Below are positions 50,435 through 60,343 of a stretch of 60,343 nt of DNA, one piece after another (within the stretch, counting starts at the first letter, position 1; the number at the start of each line of letters is the position of its first letter). The stretch is from Zygnema cylindricum (taxonomy: Eukaryota; Streptophyta; Zygnematophyceae; Zygnematales; Zygnemataceae). The translations under genes were made by a program, and so were the position numbers. The notes beneath the pieces are model-generated. The model saw only the letters and a program-made list of their open reading frames with translations. It had not been told where the DNA came from and made no database searches. The stretch spans positions 42,227 to 102,569 of the forward strand of contig JBBHKE010002829.1 in the NCBI GenBank assembly GCA_037447655.1. The letters are read 5' to 3'.

Positions 50435-51140
50435 GGGCGTGTCCCCATGTAACCGATATTTTGAAACGTTATTTTGGAATTTAGCGCTGATTTTACGTTG
50501 TACTTTTCAAAGTGTGCCTATGTCAATCGTTACTTGCGCGTTCATTATTCTGAATATGTGGCAGTTGTACACGTCGCCAATACTTGCGACACCTGTAGAC
50601 GCCAACAAACTGCTGACATTTGTAGACGCCAACAATCTCGGAACATATGCGGACATTTGTACGCCGCAAAGAGCTCCTGACATACTGGGACAATTGTCGA
50701 CGCCAACTGTCATTTGTTGACGCCCACACGTGAACGACATAAGCAATCGCATACGTCTACAAAATGACATTTGTAGACGCCCACAAGTGGACAACATAAG
50801 CAAACGGACAAACAATTTTTTTTCGTGTATTCTCCCAACTGCAAAAAAACAAATGAAAACTTTTGACGCGTGCAACCCAAGATTTCTATTCGTCAATAGG
50901 GTAGTATTTTGGTTAAAAACAGGTCACGATTTGATTTCAGTGCAAGTGTGAAGATGAGCTGGAAGTGGGTCGCGATGATAATACTGCCAAATCGCCGTAC
51001 CTTTCAAGTTCCAAGATGACGCAAAATGTATTTGAGTTTTTGCCCATTTTTCGTACGGCGTAATATTTTCAAGTAAAAAGTCCCATTTTCTATGTAAACG
51101 ACGGAAAAAAACCCTTACTTGAACACATGGGGACACGCCC
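50435..51140. mobile_element. PIF/Harbinger-type MITE H2, 706 bp, TTA TSD
   Basis: Termini GGGCGTGTCCCCATGT and ACATGGGGACACGCCC form a perfect inverted pair, flanked by TTA (50432-50434, 51141-51143). The left interior carries at least five TTGTAGACGCC-type motifs in direct orientation (50590-50780). Small ORFs of 60-130 codons on both strands are not protein-like. Same family as H1. Confidence 0.87.
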
Positions 51141-51143
51141 TTA

Positions 51144-52110
51144 ATAACCCTTAATAATTGCCCCGAAAAGTCAAAAAGTGTAAAAAAACCTTAAAAGGCC
51201 CGTAAAAAAAATTAGCCGACAACAAAACTACGTGATGAGACATAATTTTAAAATATAAAAGTTTTAACATCTTTACATCTTCTACATATGGAACTCCATA
51301 AGGCGAAAAAGTGAGCTTGTTTACTGGAAAAAGTGCATTTACGTACAAGGTCGTACTGTTTTTTTCTTTTTAAACATGATTACATGATTCGATAAGATTC
51401 TCCAAACTTTTGGGCGACAACATCGACCGTCCAATTAAGTTTTTCATAGCATGCTCTCATTCTATCCAGTGTCTCTGGCTAGTATCCTCCCTTGTTTTCA
51501 AGGAAGAGACTAGCCACACGCAAGACATGTAAAATTTGTATACTTTGAAATAAAAGATATGATCCATGACGGACGAGCCGTGACAATCGAACAATAGGCA
51601 AAGGCCATGTGCCTTCGCACACGGTGGATTCATATCCATCAAAATCGAAAAAAATATCTATGTCAGAAGATAATGAATATATATTGATCTTCGGCAAAAT
51701 TACTTTGCGTTTAAAACAAAATGGCGCAGTTCGAACAGTGATAAATACGTACGTACAAATCTTATAGTTTAATACTTTTATACAAATCTTAAATTTTGCC
51801 TGTTCGTACAGAAACGACGCTCAAATTTTGTGTTTTTCAAATATTTGAATATTTACGTCGGCTGAATAATAACCTACGTGGTCCCAATAAAAATAAAGCA
51901 TGTAGGTGATAAGTTCATTGCCGGCATTACTAGATAGAGAAGTGAACAAAATGTTATAGCCAGTAAATGTTTTCGTACAATTACTGGCGGCGCTTGATGG
52001 AGAAGAGGCCTAAGGGTGGGACTCCATCACGCAAAAAATGAGGTTGTTTACTAGAAAGTGTACCTTTCCGTACCTTTCATTTTCTATCCTCAACTATTCT
52101 CCTATAGGAC
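51144..52110. other. Intergenic, no gene seen
   Basis: AT-rich. Two segments, 51540-51890 and 52370-52700, are diverged direct repeats of each other (shared atgatccatgacggacgag, ggatt-cata-tccatcaaaa, tcgtacagaaacgacgctcaaattttgtg), so this is an old duplicated element of ~350 bp with unknown ends. Confidence 0.5.
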
Positions 52111-52700
52111 ACTACACTGTGTATCGCTATTAGTGTCACTGTTATTTTTACCACTTAAAACACATTTTCTCCGTACATACTTGTCGGATTATGGATTTGG
52201 CGGTTACGACTGAAAGTCAAGTTTCTCACCTTCTGGTTGGTGATATCCATCTGAATATCGGACAAGTGTGCACGGAGAAAATATGTTTTTTAAGTGGCAA
52301 GAAAAAGTATTGACACTAATAAGGATAATCGGTGTAGCCACACAGTCGACGTGTCTATTGGACACTTGGAAAAAAAAGGTATAATCCACGGCAGACGAGC
52401 GATGACAACTTCACAATTGGCAATGGCCACGTGCTTTTATAGAAGGTGGATTCAAATCCACTGAAAGCGACGAAAAAGATTTGACGGAGGATATCCTCTT
52501 AAGCTTTTTTTCTTTTGTGGAAAGGACTTCGAGTTTAAACCATTATGGCACAATTTGTATAAAAATAGAGTACCCACCTACAAACGCTAAAATATAATAC
52601 GTTTTTACAAATATTAAAACTTGTCCGTCCGTGCAGACACGCCGTTCAGATTTTGTGCTTTTTAAATATTTTAATATTCACCGCCGTCTGAACACGAACC
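51540..52700. repeat. Diverged direct repeat pair (~350 bp units)
   Basis: Unit 1 is about 51540-51890 and unit 2 about 52370-52715. Landmarks in the same order: gacgagc-gtgacaa, aattggcaatggccacgtg versus aataggcaaaggccatgtg, ggtggattcatatccat, caaatctta-aa-tt-gcctgttcgtacagaaacg, and cctacgtggtcccaataaa. MITE M9 lies between them. Nature unknown. Confidence 0.6.
52115..52334. mobile_element. Tc1/mariner-type MITE, copy M9 (220 bp)
   Basis: Left CACTGTGTATCGCTATTAGTG, right CACTAATAAGGATAATCGGTG, TA on both sides. Interior inverted halves (ccacttaaaacacattttct and its partner) as in M6-M8. Confidence 0.82.
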
Positions 52701-52760
52701 CACGTGGTTCCACAAAGCACGTAGGCGATAGATGCCTTGTTGACAGAACTTGATGGATAA

Positions 52761-53714
52761 GGCTGTGCGCCCATGTAACTGATTTAGAATGTTACTTTGG
52801 ATTTCAACGCAAATTTTACGGCGTACTTTTCAAAGTGTGCCTATGTACAAGAACGAAATGGTTACTTGGGCCTGCGTTGTTTAAGATATGTACTAGTTGT
52901 AGACGACTACAAAATATGCGACAGGCCACAAAACAAAATGTAGACGACTATGAAACTTCCTAAAATTGATGACGTCTACAAAAATGACGACGGTTGTAGA
53001 CGTCTAGTTTTTTGTGACATTGTAGATGTTTAGGGTTTTGTGACATTGTGATGTCATGCTACCTTTTGACGTCATTAGTACTTAAACTTTCCACCATGGC
53101 TTCCCGATTTTATTTTCTTATGTTTTGTCATTCGATGTGCCATCAAACTAAGACCAAAATCTAAAAAAAAAAAGGAAAAAATATATTTTTCATTTGATAC
53201 TATTATTGTTGCATTTCATTTAGAGAAGAGAGAAAGAGGAGCGGTCGAGTGAGAAAGAAGGGGGGGCACGAGGAAAGGACCCATGAATGAAAGTGGAGGT
53301 ATGAGACGCCAACGATTTTTTTTCCGTACATGCTTGTCATTTTCGTACGTACATGAGCTTGACGAGCAAAGAGAAAAATAGCGTGTACTTTCCCTCGTTG
53401 CAAAAATTTTCGAAGTCGTTTCATTCGTGCAATGCCTTTTTTCTATTCGTCATTCTGCTATTGCTTCTATTAAAATCAGCTCGTGGGGTGATTTTAGTCC
53501 AAGTGTGAAGATGAGGTGGCGTGACGTGGAAGTAGGTAGGAAAGATAATAACGCCAGATTGGAGTATTTTCAAAAGTTATAAGATGACGCAAAATGTACT
53601 TTGGTTTTTGCCCATTTTTCGTACGGCGTAAGATTCTCGTTGCAAGTCTCATTTTTTGTGAAAACGACGGGAAAAAAGTAAAAAACCCTTACTTTATCAC
53701 ATGGGCACACCACC
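52761..53714. mobile_element. PIF/Harbinger-type MITE H3, ~954 bp
   Basis: Ends GGCTGTGCGCCCATGT and ACATGGGCACACCACC are diverged inverted repeats. The interior aligns over most of its length with H1 (22049-23003), including gatgtttagggttttgtgac and aaaggacccatgaatgaaag. The TSD is not clean (TAA left, TTA right), so the end is approximate or the element is old. It directly abuts the next element. Confidence 0.7.
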
Positions 53715-53899
53715 TTAGGGTACACCCCCATGTACTTGTAGCTTAGCGAACTTAATTTGTATTTTAGCGCGGATCTGCCGGACCCGGTTTTCAAATGTCC
53801 CTATGTCTGTAAGGACGAAATCGTAACTTACGCTTGTGACGATTGTATACGTCGACAATACCTGTGACCGTTGTCAACGTCTACAATCTGTGGTCGCGC

Positions 53900-54266
53900 T
53901 AGTGTTGGGTATCGAGGACCTTTTGCCGATATTCGATATATATCGAATTTCAGGTACCCGATAATCGATATATCGCTTCGATATATATCGAAAACCAAAT
54001 TATCACGATATATCGCCGATATATCGAGGCATTATTTTTTTATATTTTTTTTTCCCGATTTTTTTCCACCCCCCAGCCCCGGTATCCGTATGATTTCTCG
54101 TATGATTTCCGGTTCTATGGCTGTACGGACACCCAGTTTTTGCGATATATATCGCGATTATTTATGTTGGTCCCGGTACGATATATCGTGGAATCTGCTC
54201 GATCGATATTCGATATATCGAATATCGAAATTATCGCTATATGAATTTACCCGATACCTAACACTA
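53900..54266. mobile_element. hAT-type MITE of the TAGTGTTGGGTATCG family, 367 bp
   Basis: TIR TAGTGTTGGGTATCG on the left and CGATACCTAACACTA on the right (one mismatch), with perfect 8-bp TSD GGTCGCGC (53892-53899 and 54267-54274). Interior nearly the same as 21504-21873. Absence from the opposite arm of the surrounding inverted repeat shows it inserted after that structure formed. Confidence 0.92.
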
Positions 54267-54800
54267 GGTCGCGCGTTATTTTTTGGAACTGCTTGTGACG
54301 TCGCATGTCTTACAGTGACATTGTAGACGTACCGCATTCCAGCCTGTGCAGTTTCACGGTTGAAGACGAGGCGCTTTGCCTTTGCGTCTCCTATCCGGTC
54401 AACGTGAAATGGCATCGGAATTTGAAGACCCCTGCAAAAAAGAAATCAGTAATGGACGAAAAAGGACAAAACCAAACAACTTGTGTACTTTTATTCGTCG
54501 TATTCGAACTCAAACAGACAAAACATAGCAAATTATGTACTTTTGGAAATCGTATGAAAATTTTCGAAAATCATGGCACGTGCGAATACGTGTTCCTATT
54601 TGTTTATCGAAAATACCTAATTTTAAAACACATCGCGCATGTGTTTTAAACGTAAGGTTGAAGATGACGTTTTTTGTCGTGGAAGTGGGTCGAAAAAAAC
54701 AAGACGACAAATTTTCATACAATTTTCATACATCCTAAATTCGAGGATGACGCAAATTGTACTCTACAAATTTGCGATTCCTTCGTACGGTTGCAACTTA

Positions 54801-55575
54801 GGGTGCGTCTCTGTGTGCTTAAGGGTTTTTTTCTGTCGTTTTCCTGTGAAACTTAGAGCTGTACCGCGTAAGTTTCAACCGTACAAAAAAATAGAAAAAA
54901 AGGGAAGTACATTTTGCGTCATCATCGAATTTAAATTGTACTACATCTTGTCGTCTTGTGCTCTTCGACCCACTTCGACGACAAAAAACGTCGTCTTCAA
55001 CCTTATCTTTAAAATACAGGGCCGATGTGCTTTAAAATTAGGGATTTTCTATAAACAAATAGGAACACGTATTCGCACGTGTAATGTTTTGTTTCAAAAA
55101 CTTCAAACGAATTCAAGCGACGTGGAAGTGTACACGATTCGCTATATTTTGTCCTTTTTTGTCTAATACGACAAAGAGAAGTAGACAGTTTGTTTTGTTT
55201 TGTCCGTTTCCATCCGGTACGGATTTTTTTTTTGCAGGGGTCTCAAGGTTCCGATGCCATTTCACGTCGAGCCGACAATAGACGCAAAGGCAAAACGCGT
55301 CTTCTTCAACCGTGAAACGGCACAGGGTGGAGGGCGGTAGGTCTACAATGTCACGAAAAATCACGCGACGTCACAAGCAGTTACGAAAAATGACGTGGGT
55401 CATCACAGATTGTAGACGTTGACAGACGTCACGGGCATTGTCGACGTATACAATCGTCACGCCCTAAGTGACAATTTCGTTTGGTACACATAGGGACACC
55501 CGAAATCGGGGTCCGCCGGATCTGCGCTAAAAAACAAAAAAAATCTCTAAGTTTGAAGTACATAGAGACGCACCC
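54801..55575. mobile_element. Inner Harbinger-type copy H4, 775 bp, TTA TSD
   Basis: Perfect 16-bp TIR GGGTGCGTCTCTGTGT / ACATAGAGACGCACCC apart from one base, with TTA at 54798-54800 and 55576-55578. It forms the right half of the surrounding inverted-repeat structure. Confidence 0.72.
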
Positions 55576-55650
55576 TTAGGCACTACGGCGCTAAGTTTTA
55601 CAGGAAAACGACAGAAAAACACCCTTTCTTATGCACATGGGGACATACCC

Positions 55651-56383
55651 TTCGACTGAGGCGACTCACTCGACTGAGGCGTGCTTTGTAGCCGTACGAC
55701 CCGATAATAGCGACAAACTTATCGAACAAAAAGGTGGTTATACATTCTGTTATAGAGACAAAAATTTCCCCTTTACCGAGGCCGGGAGAAAAATGGGAAG
55801 ATGATTTGTGCCTTTGTAGAGACAAAAGAATCTTTACAATTTGTCGCATGTAAGCTTTTACAAAATGTGAATCTCCAATTTTCTGCCACGTGCTTCTTAA
55901 AAATGACGTGTCGAGTTTTAAATGCGTGATCCTTTTGGTTTCACGCTGGTCACATTGCGCAAAAAGTTGGACATTTCAAAAATGTGATCATATAAAAAAT
56001 TCAAATCAGAACCATACCAAATTGAGACACGTGTAAATATCGAGCAAGAATTGTTAAATGAGTAAATTTCAAAATTCAAATCGACCATTATTGTTTGATT
56101 TTTGAATTGACGGCGACAACTCCGAGGATCAACGCGCCATTTTTAAATTTTGAAAAACCAGAGAAAAGGGGAAAAAAAAAGTTTAAAAAAGTTTAAAAAA
56201 ATTTAAAAAAGCTTTCCCGCGTAAAGGCTAGAGAGACTATGACAGAAAAGTATATAGAGTAATTAAAGTGTTCGCTTCCTCCACTTCTCTCTTCTATGAT
56301 GTTGTAACTTCGATTAGTATTCTCTCCCTCTCTCCCTCTCTCCCTCTCTCCCTCTCTCCCTCTCCCTCCTCCACTATCTCACC
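55651..56383. other. Intergenic, no gene seen; possible promoter of the next gene
   Basis: AT-rich with A-runs at 56170-56210. A TATA-like tatatagag at 56250-56258 precedes a CT-rich (ctccct)n leader at 56320-56370, just upstream of the candidate ATG at 56384. No element ends recognised. Confidence 0.4.
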
Positions 56384-59145
56384 ATGCCATATAATTCCGA
56401 CCTCCCTACCTCCACCACGTCCTCTCCCTCTATCTCCTCCTTTTCCAATCTATCTGGCCAACCCTTTCCATCCTCTGACGTCAGCCCTTCCCCGTCCTTC
56501 TCCTTCTCCTTCCCCCCCTTCAAATTTTACCCTTCCACCCCGGCCTTCCCTTCTCCTCCTCCTCCTTCTCCATCCCCCCCCTCGATTTTTTCATTTCCCT
56601 CCTTCTCCTCCAGTCCTCTCTCCTCCTCCTCCTCCTCCTCCTCCTCCTCTTCCTCCTCCTCCTCCTCCTCCTCCTCCTCCTCCTCCTCCTCCTCCTCCTC
56701 CTCCTCCTCCTCCTCCTCCTCCTCCTCCTCCTCCTCCTCCTCCTCCTCCTCCTCCTCCTCCTCCTCCTCCTCCTCCTCCTCCTCCTCTTTGGGGTTTTCT
56801 TTTCTATCCTCTCGCCCCACCCCTCCTTTTTCCTCCTTCTCATCCTCTACCTGCTCCTCGGGTTTTTCTTTTCCCTCCTCTACCTCCACCGCTCCCTTAT
56901 TCTCCTCCTCCTCCTCCACCTCATCGAGTTTTTTATTTACCTCCTCTTCCTCCAGCCCTCCCTCCTCCTCCTCCTCCTTTCCCTTCCCCACCTCTGTTCC
57001 CTCCTTCTGGGAAACTGCCGCAGCGGCGCCCTCCCAAGGACTGCAGGGAAGCTACCAAAAGGTGGGCCCCATATTTAGTGTGTATAGGAGAGGGAGAGGG
57101 GGAGAGGGAGATAGGGAAAAACTTCTGGAAGAGGTAGAGGGAGAGGGGAGAGGGAGGTGGGAGGGAAAAAAAAGGAAAACCGAGAGGGAGAGGGAGAGGG
57201 GAAAACCGAGGAGGGGAAGATTGAGAGAGAGTGTTAGCGGGAGAAGCAGGGGGAAATTGAGAGGGAGAGGAAGAGGGCGAGAGGAAAACTGAAAGAGAGA
57301 GGGAGAGGGAGAGGGAGTGAGGAGGCGAAAATAGAGGGAGAGAGCGGAAAATAGAGAGAAAGAGGGAGGAAAATCGAGAAGGAAAGATGGAGAGAGAGGG
57401 GGAAAAACTAATGAAGGGGAAACTGAGAAAGAGTAGTAGAGGGAGAGGAAAGGGAGAACTGAGAGGGAGAGGGAGAGAGCGAGTGGAAAACCGAGAGGTA
57501 AGTGAAAACTGAGGTTTAGGAGTGAAAGGGAGGATAAACGAACGAGAGAGAGAGAGAGGGACAGGGAGAGGGAGAGAGGGGAAAATAGAGAGGGAGTGAG
57601 AGAGGGAGGAAAAACGAGAGCGAAAGGGAGAGGAGAGCAAGCGGAAAAATCAGGCAAAGGGATAAATGAAAGTGAATGGTAGAGGGAGAGAGAGACGGAG
57701 AGGGACGGGAAAACTGACAGGGAGAGGGTGTGAAAGAGGGGAAAACCGAGAGAGAAAGAGAGAGGGGGAGAGGGAGAGGAAGAGGAGAATAGGGAGAGAG
57801 AGTGGAAAGGGAGGGAGAATGAGCGAGGGAGGAAAACTGAGAGAGAGTGGTAGAGGTAGAGGCTTGGGAAGAAAGAGAGCGAGAGGGAGACGTCGAGAGG
57901 AAAACTGAGAGAGAGAGGGAGATCCGGAGGGAAGAGAAAAACGAAAGGGAGACGGAGAGGGAGAGGGCGGAAAATAGAACGAGAGGGCGAGTAGGAAAAC
58001 CGAGAAGGTGAGGGAGAGGGAGAGCGAAAAAGGAGAACTGAGAGAGAGCAGTAGTGGGAGAGGGAAGGGGAAAATGAAAGGAACTGGGAGGGGCCGGGGG
58101 GAAAACTGAGAGATAGAGAAGGAGACGGAGAGTGAAGGGAAAACTGAGAGGGAGAGGGAGTAAAAGAGGGAGAGAAGGGAAAGACAGAGGGGGGGTGATA
58201 GGGAAAAAATCGAAAGGTTTAAGGAGATAGAGAAAAGAAAATCGAGCGAGAGTCTGGGTGCGGAAAATCAGAGGGGGAGAGGGAGAGTAGAAGGGAAAGC
58301 CCAGAGGAAGAGGGAGAAATAGAAAGATTGAGATGGTGAGGGAGAGAGAGAGAAAGAGGAGACAGCCGAGGGAGACAGGGAGATCAAAGAGAAAACCGCG
58401 AGGGAAAGGGAGAGGGAGAGGGAGAGGAGGGGAGATAGAGAGAGAGGCGAAGAGAAAGAGGGGAAAAACGAGAGACTGAGGGAGATAAAAGAGGTAAGTG
58501 AGGGAAGAGAAAACCGAGAGGGCGAGCGAAAGAAATAGGTGAAAAACAGAGAAAGAGAGAGTGAGAGAGCTGGAAAGGAAGGTCGAAAGGGAGAGGGGAA
58601 GAGTGGGAAAACCGAGAGGGAACAGAATAAGGAGCGGTTAAGAGGGAGAGGGAAGGGAATAGGGAGAGGAACAGTGAGAGTGAGGAGAATTGAGGAGAAT
58701 GGGAGTGAAAGGGAAAAACCCGGTGGGACGTGGAGAGGGAGAAAACATGAGAGAAAGAGAGAGAGAGCGAGAGGCAAGGGAACACCTAGAGGGAGAGGGA
58801 GAGGGAGATGTAGATGGAAAGGGAGGGATAGGGATAGGAAAGAAGGGAGGGAGAAAAGAGGAAGGAAAAATCCGCGAGGGAGAGGGCAGGGAAACCGGGC
58901 GGGAGGAGTGGAAAGCCGAGAGGAAGGAGTGGTAGTGCAAAACCTAGAGATAATGCGGAATTTATTAGGGAAGTTGAATGAAACAACAAGGAGAGCGAGG
59001 ATCTGAGTGACAATTGACTCTTCCATTCCGTTCCCTCTTCCTTTTCTTTTTCTTGGGGCAGTTGAATAATATTCCGAGGGAGAATGTGCGTTTGAGGCAG
59101 CGCATTAACATAAGTATTTCGGCCAATGCCCAGCTTAAAGCTCAG
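56384..59145 (+). CDS. Candidate gene, 5' part: Ser-rich exon plus coiled-coil exon (partial)
   Basis: I do not recognise the product. The proposed exon 1 (56384-57061, 226 codons) starts at accATGcc and reads as plausible protein at both ends (MPYNSDLPTSTTSSPSISSF; later SFWETAAAAPSQGLQGSYQK), with a ~55-residue Ser run from a (TCC)n repeat between. It ends AAAAG|GTGGGC. The proposed exon 2 (59062-59145) lies between a pyrimidine-rich ttcttggggcag and a donor GTAGGA and reads LNNIPRENVRLRQRINISIS followed by ANAQLKAQ, a heptad-like amphipathic segment. Exon 1 ends and exon 2 begins in phase 0. The 2-kb intron is polypurine repeat. Downstream exons would lie beyond the window. The alternative is that exon 1 is a chance frame in CT-rich DNA and only exon 2 is real. 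Confidence 0.35.
56617..56787. repeat. (TCC)n trinucleotide repeat
   Basis: About 55 almost uninterrupted TCC units. It encodes poly-Ser in the candidate exon's frame and poly-Pro in another. Confidence 0.95.
57075..58950. repeat. 1.9-kb polypurine minisatellite-like tract
   Basis: The + strand is almost pure A/G, built from imperfect repeats of a 30-60 bp module (gggaaaac-gagagggagaggg, with ctgag, ccgag or tagag variants of the spacer). The regular gaaaac[ct]gag word separates it from the simpler GGGAGA tracts at 35-38 kb. Long Arg/Glu/Gly and Pro/Leu/Ser frames are artefacts. Confidence 0.9.
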
Positions 59146-59156
59146 GTAGGACTCTC

Positions 59157-59168
59157 TTTTCTCTTTCC

Positions 59169-59224
<56 letters not shown>

Positions 59225-59593
59225 TTGCCCCTCTCTCTCTATATTTGGCTAAATAGCGTATTTGTAACGTTTCTTACTTGTTGGTTACTTTTTGTTATCT
59301 TTTAATATATTCGCTTTTCAATTATGAGTTCTGCTTAGCCGCCAATTCTGTAGAATAGAATCTAGTCAGAATCATTTATGTCTTTTTTTGTCAGAAAATT
59401 GTCGAGGCTTTGGGATTTCCTTTTGTCCCACATTACTTTTAGTGTGGATTCACACGGTTATCCACGTAGATCGCTAGTATAGCTGCTCTCTCTCTCTTTC
59501 CCTCAATTATCTTTCTCTCTCTCTTCTTTTCTATTTTTTTATTTCCTCTTTCTCCCACTCTTTCATTCTCTCTCTTTTTCCCTCTCTCTCTCG

Positions 59594-59624
<31 letters not shown>

Positions 59625-59650
59625 CCTCTCTCTCGCTGTCTTTCTTTCTC
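59157..59650. repeat. CT-rich microsatellite region
   Basis: Two (CT)n blocks (59157-59245 and 59485-59650) flank ~240 bp of ordinary AT-rich DNA. No coding seen. Confidence 0.8.
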
Positions 59651-59652
59651 AA

Positions 59653-60177
59653 GGGAGAGGGTGAGAGCAGGATTAGGATCAAGTGGATTATGTTTCTCCC
59701 TTATTTATCTTTTCTTTTGTTTTTTCATTCCCCTTCATTAATTTCAAATTTCTAGGCAGACGTAAGCATTGATGCAATAATTGTTAACTTCTTTTTCGAT
59801 TTGGGTCGGAGTAGGAGAGGAATTTGAATGACTAGTAGGACCAACTTATTTTCCTTTACTCCCATGTTTTTTCTTTTCCTTCTTTTAGCAGTCCATTAAT
59901 TTGATTTTCTTTTTTATTCCATTTTTTCTTTAGCATTTCTTTTCCAACTTTGTTTATTGATACCTCCAACTCCAGGTTCAGGTCAGATCTCTTCCTTCCC
60001 CACTTTCTCTCTATGTCACTTTCATTCTCTTTCTCTCTCCATCTCTTTTTTTTGAGGGAGAGGGGGGGAGTTGGATTAGGATCCAATTGGATTATGTTTT
60101 CCGCTTATTTATCTTTCTTTTGTTTTTCCCCATCGTTCATTCAAATTCGAATTTCTATGCTGATGCAATAAATGTTT
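59653..60177. repeat. Direct repeat pair, ~125-140 bp units
   Basis: Unit 1 (59653-59795) and unit 2 (60053-60177) share, in order, gggagaggg, ggattaggatc, ggattatgttt, cttatttatctttt, cttttgttttt, aatttcta and gatgcaataa. The units are about 400 bp apart, and each follows a CT-rich run, so a ~400-bp segment was tandemly duplicated. Confidence 0.75.
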
Positions 60178-60343
60178 GTTTGTTTGTTTTTTTTTTTTTT
60201 TTTTCCTATTCTTTTGTTTTTTTTTTTTATTTTGGTGGGAGTGGGTTTGTTTTTTTTTTTGAATCACCCACTCTCCCCTGTTTTTTTTTTTTTTTTTTTT
60301 TTTTTTTCTTTTTTTTTTTTTTTTTATCTTTTTTTTTTTTTTT
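60178..60343. repeat. Poly-T-rich end of window
   Basis: Long T runs interrupted by a single g or c; includes 20-30 nt homopolymers that may mark a sequencing or contig-end artefact. No feature supported. Confidence 0.8.

Larger units (their letters stand above)
53718..55650. mobile_element. Large inverted-repeat Harbinger-like composite (~1.9 kb)
   Basis: Outer ends GGGTACACCCCCATGT and ACATGGGGACATACCC. The two halves are long inverted copies: 53760-53830 pairs with 55430-55530, 54310-54480 with 55180-55350, and 54560-54730 with 54930-55090, giving arms near 800 bp around a centre near 54800. A hAT-type MITE (53900-54266) interrupts the left arm only. Inside, ends GGGTGCGTCTCTGTGT (54801) and ACATAGAGACGCACCC (to 55575), both flanked by TTA, define an inner 775-bp Harbinger-type copy. 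It is probably a foldback derivative created by one element inserting into a relative. Confidence 0.7.

Noticed and set aside
56520-56991. Poly-Arg and poly-Glu minus-strand ORFs
   Set aside because: Reverse frames of the (TCC)n repeat.

Overview
This is a eukaryotic nuclear window and almost certainly from a land plant. It contains a spliced plant-type LRR receptor-like kinase with 18 small introns, a spliced EXORDIUM/PHI-1 domain gene, a glutaredoxin with a plastid-transit-like N-terminus, two eukaryotic tRNA-Leu genes, Ty1/copia remnants and many small DNA transposons. A bryophyte or lycophyte seems more likely than a seed plant, because of the AT-rich, MITE-dense intergenic DNA, unusual RLK details and the type of non-LTR reverse transcriptase, but the species cannot be fixed from sequence alone. 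Coding structures below were read by eye from splice signals and reading phase; all three main gene models close in frame.

Layout. 0-1.5 kb (+): last exon of an unrecognised gene with a Glu/Lys/Val-rich repetitive tail. 2.7-7.1 kb: remnants of a non-LTR retrotransposon (a 3' fragment plus a longer frameshifted copy carrying an RT domain). 8.9-16.5 kb (-): a complete 19-exon LRR receptor kinase (925 aa) with a degenerate catalytic loop. 18.5-19.0 kb: a hAT-type MITE next to tRNA-Leu(CAG). 21.5-29.5 kb: a transposon patchwork (hAT-type, PIF/Harbinger-type and Tc1/mariner-type MITEs, one nested). 31.6-32.9 kb (-): decayed copia gag/protease with primer-binding site. 35.4-38.1 kb: over 2 kb of strand-asymmetric polypurine DNA, part with very high G-quadruplex potential. 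38.9-43.3 kb (+): a 5-exon gene for an EXORDIUM domain followed by a Pro-rich linker, a transmembrane helix and a cytosolic tail, an architecture I do not recognise as usual for this secreted family; three perfect TGACGTCA boxes lie upstream. 45.0-49.0 kb (-): 5-exon CPYC glutaredoxin with an assembly gap in its last intron. 50.06-50.14 kb: a second tRNA-Leu(CAG), identical to the first. 49.2-55.7 kb: a second MITE cluster including a large inverted-repeat element. 56.4-59.1 kb (+): a possible Ser-rich/coiled-coil gene split by about 2 kb of polypurine repeat, continuing beyond the window.

The genes do not form an evident pathway. The receptor kinase and EXORDIUM genes both point to cell-surface/cell-wall functions, but 22 kb of repeats separates them and I infer no functional link.
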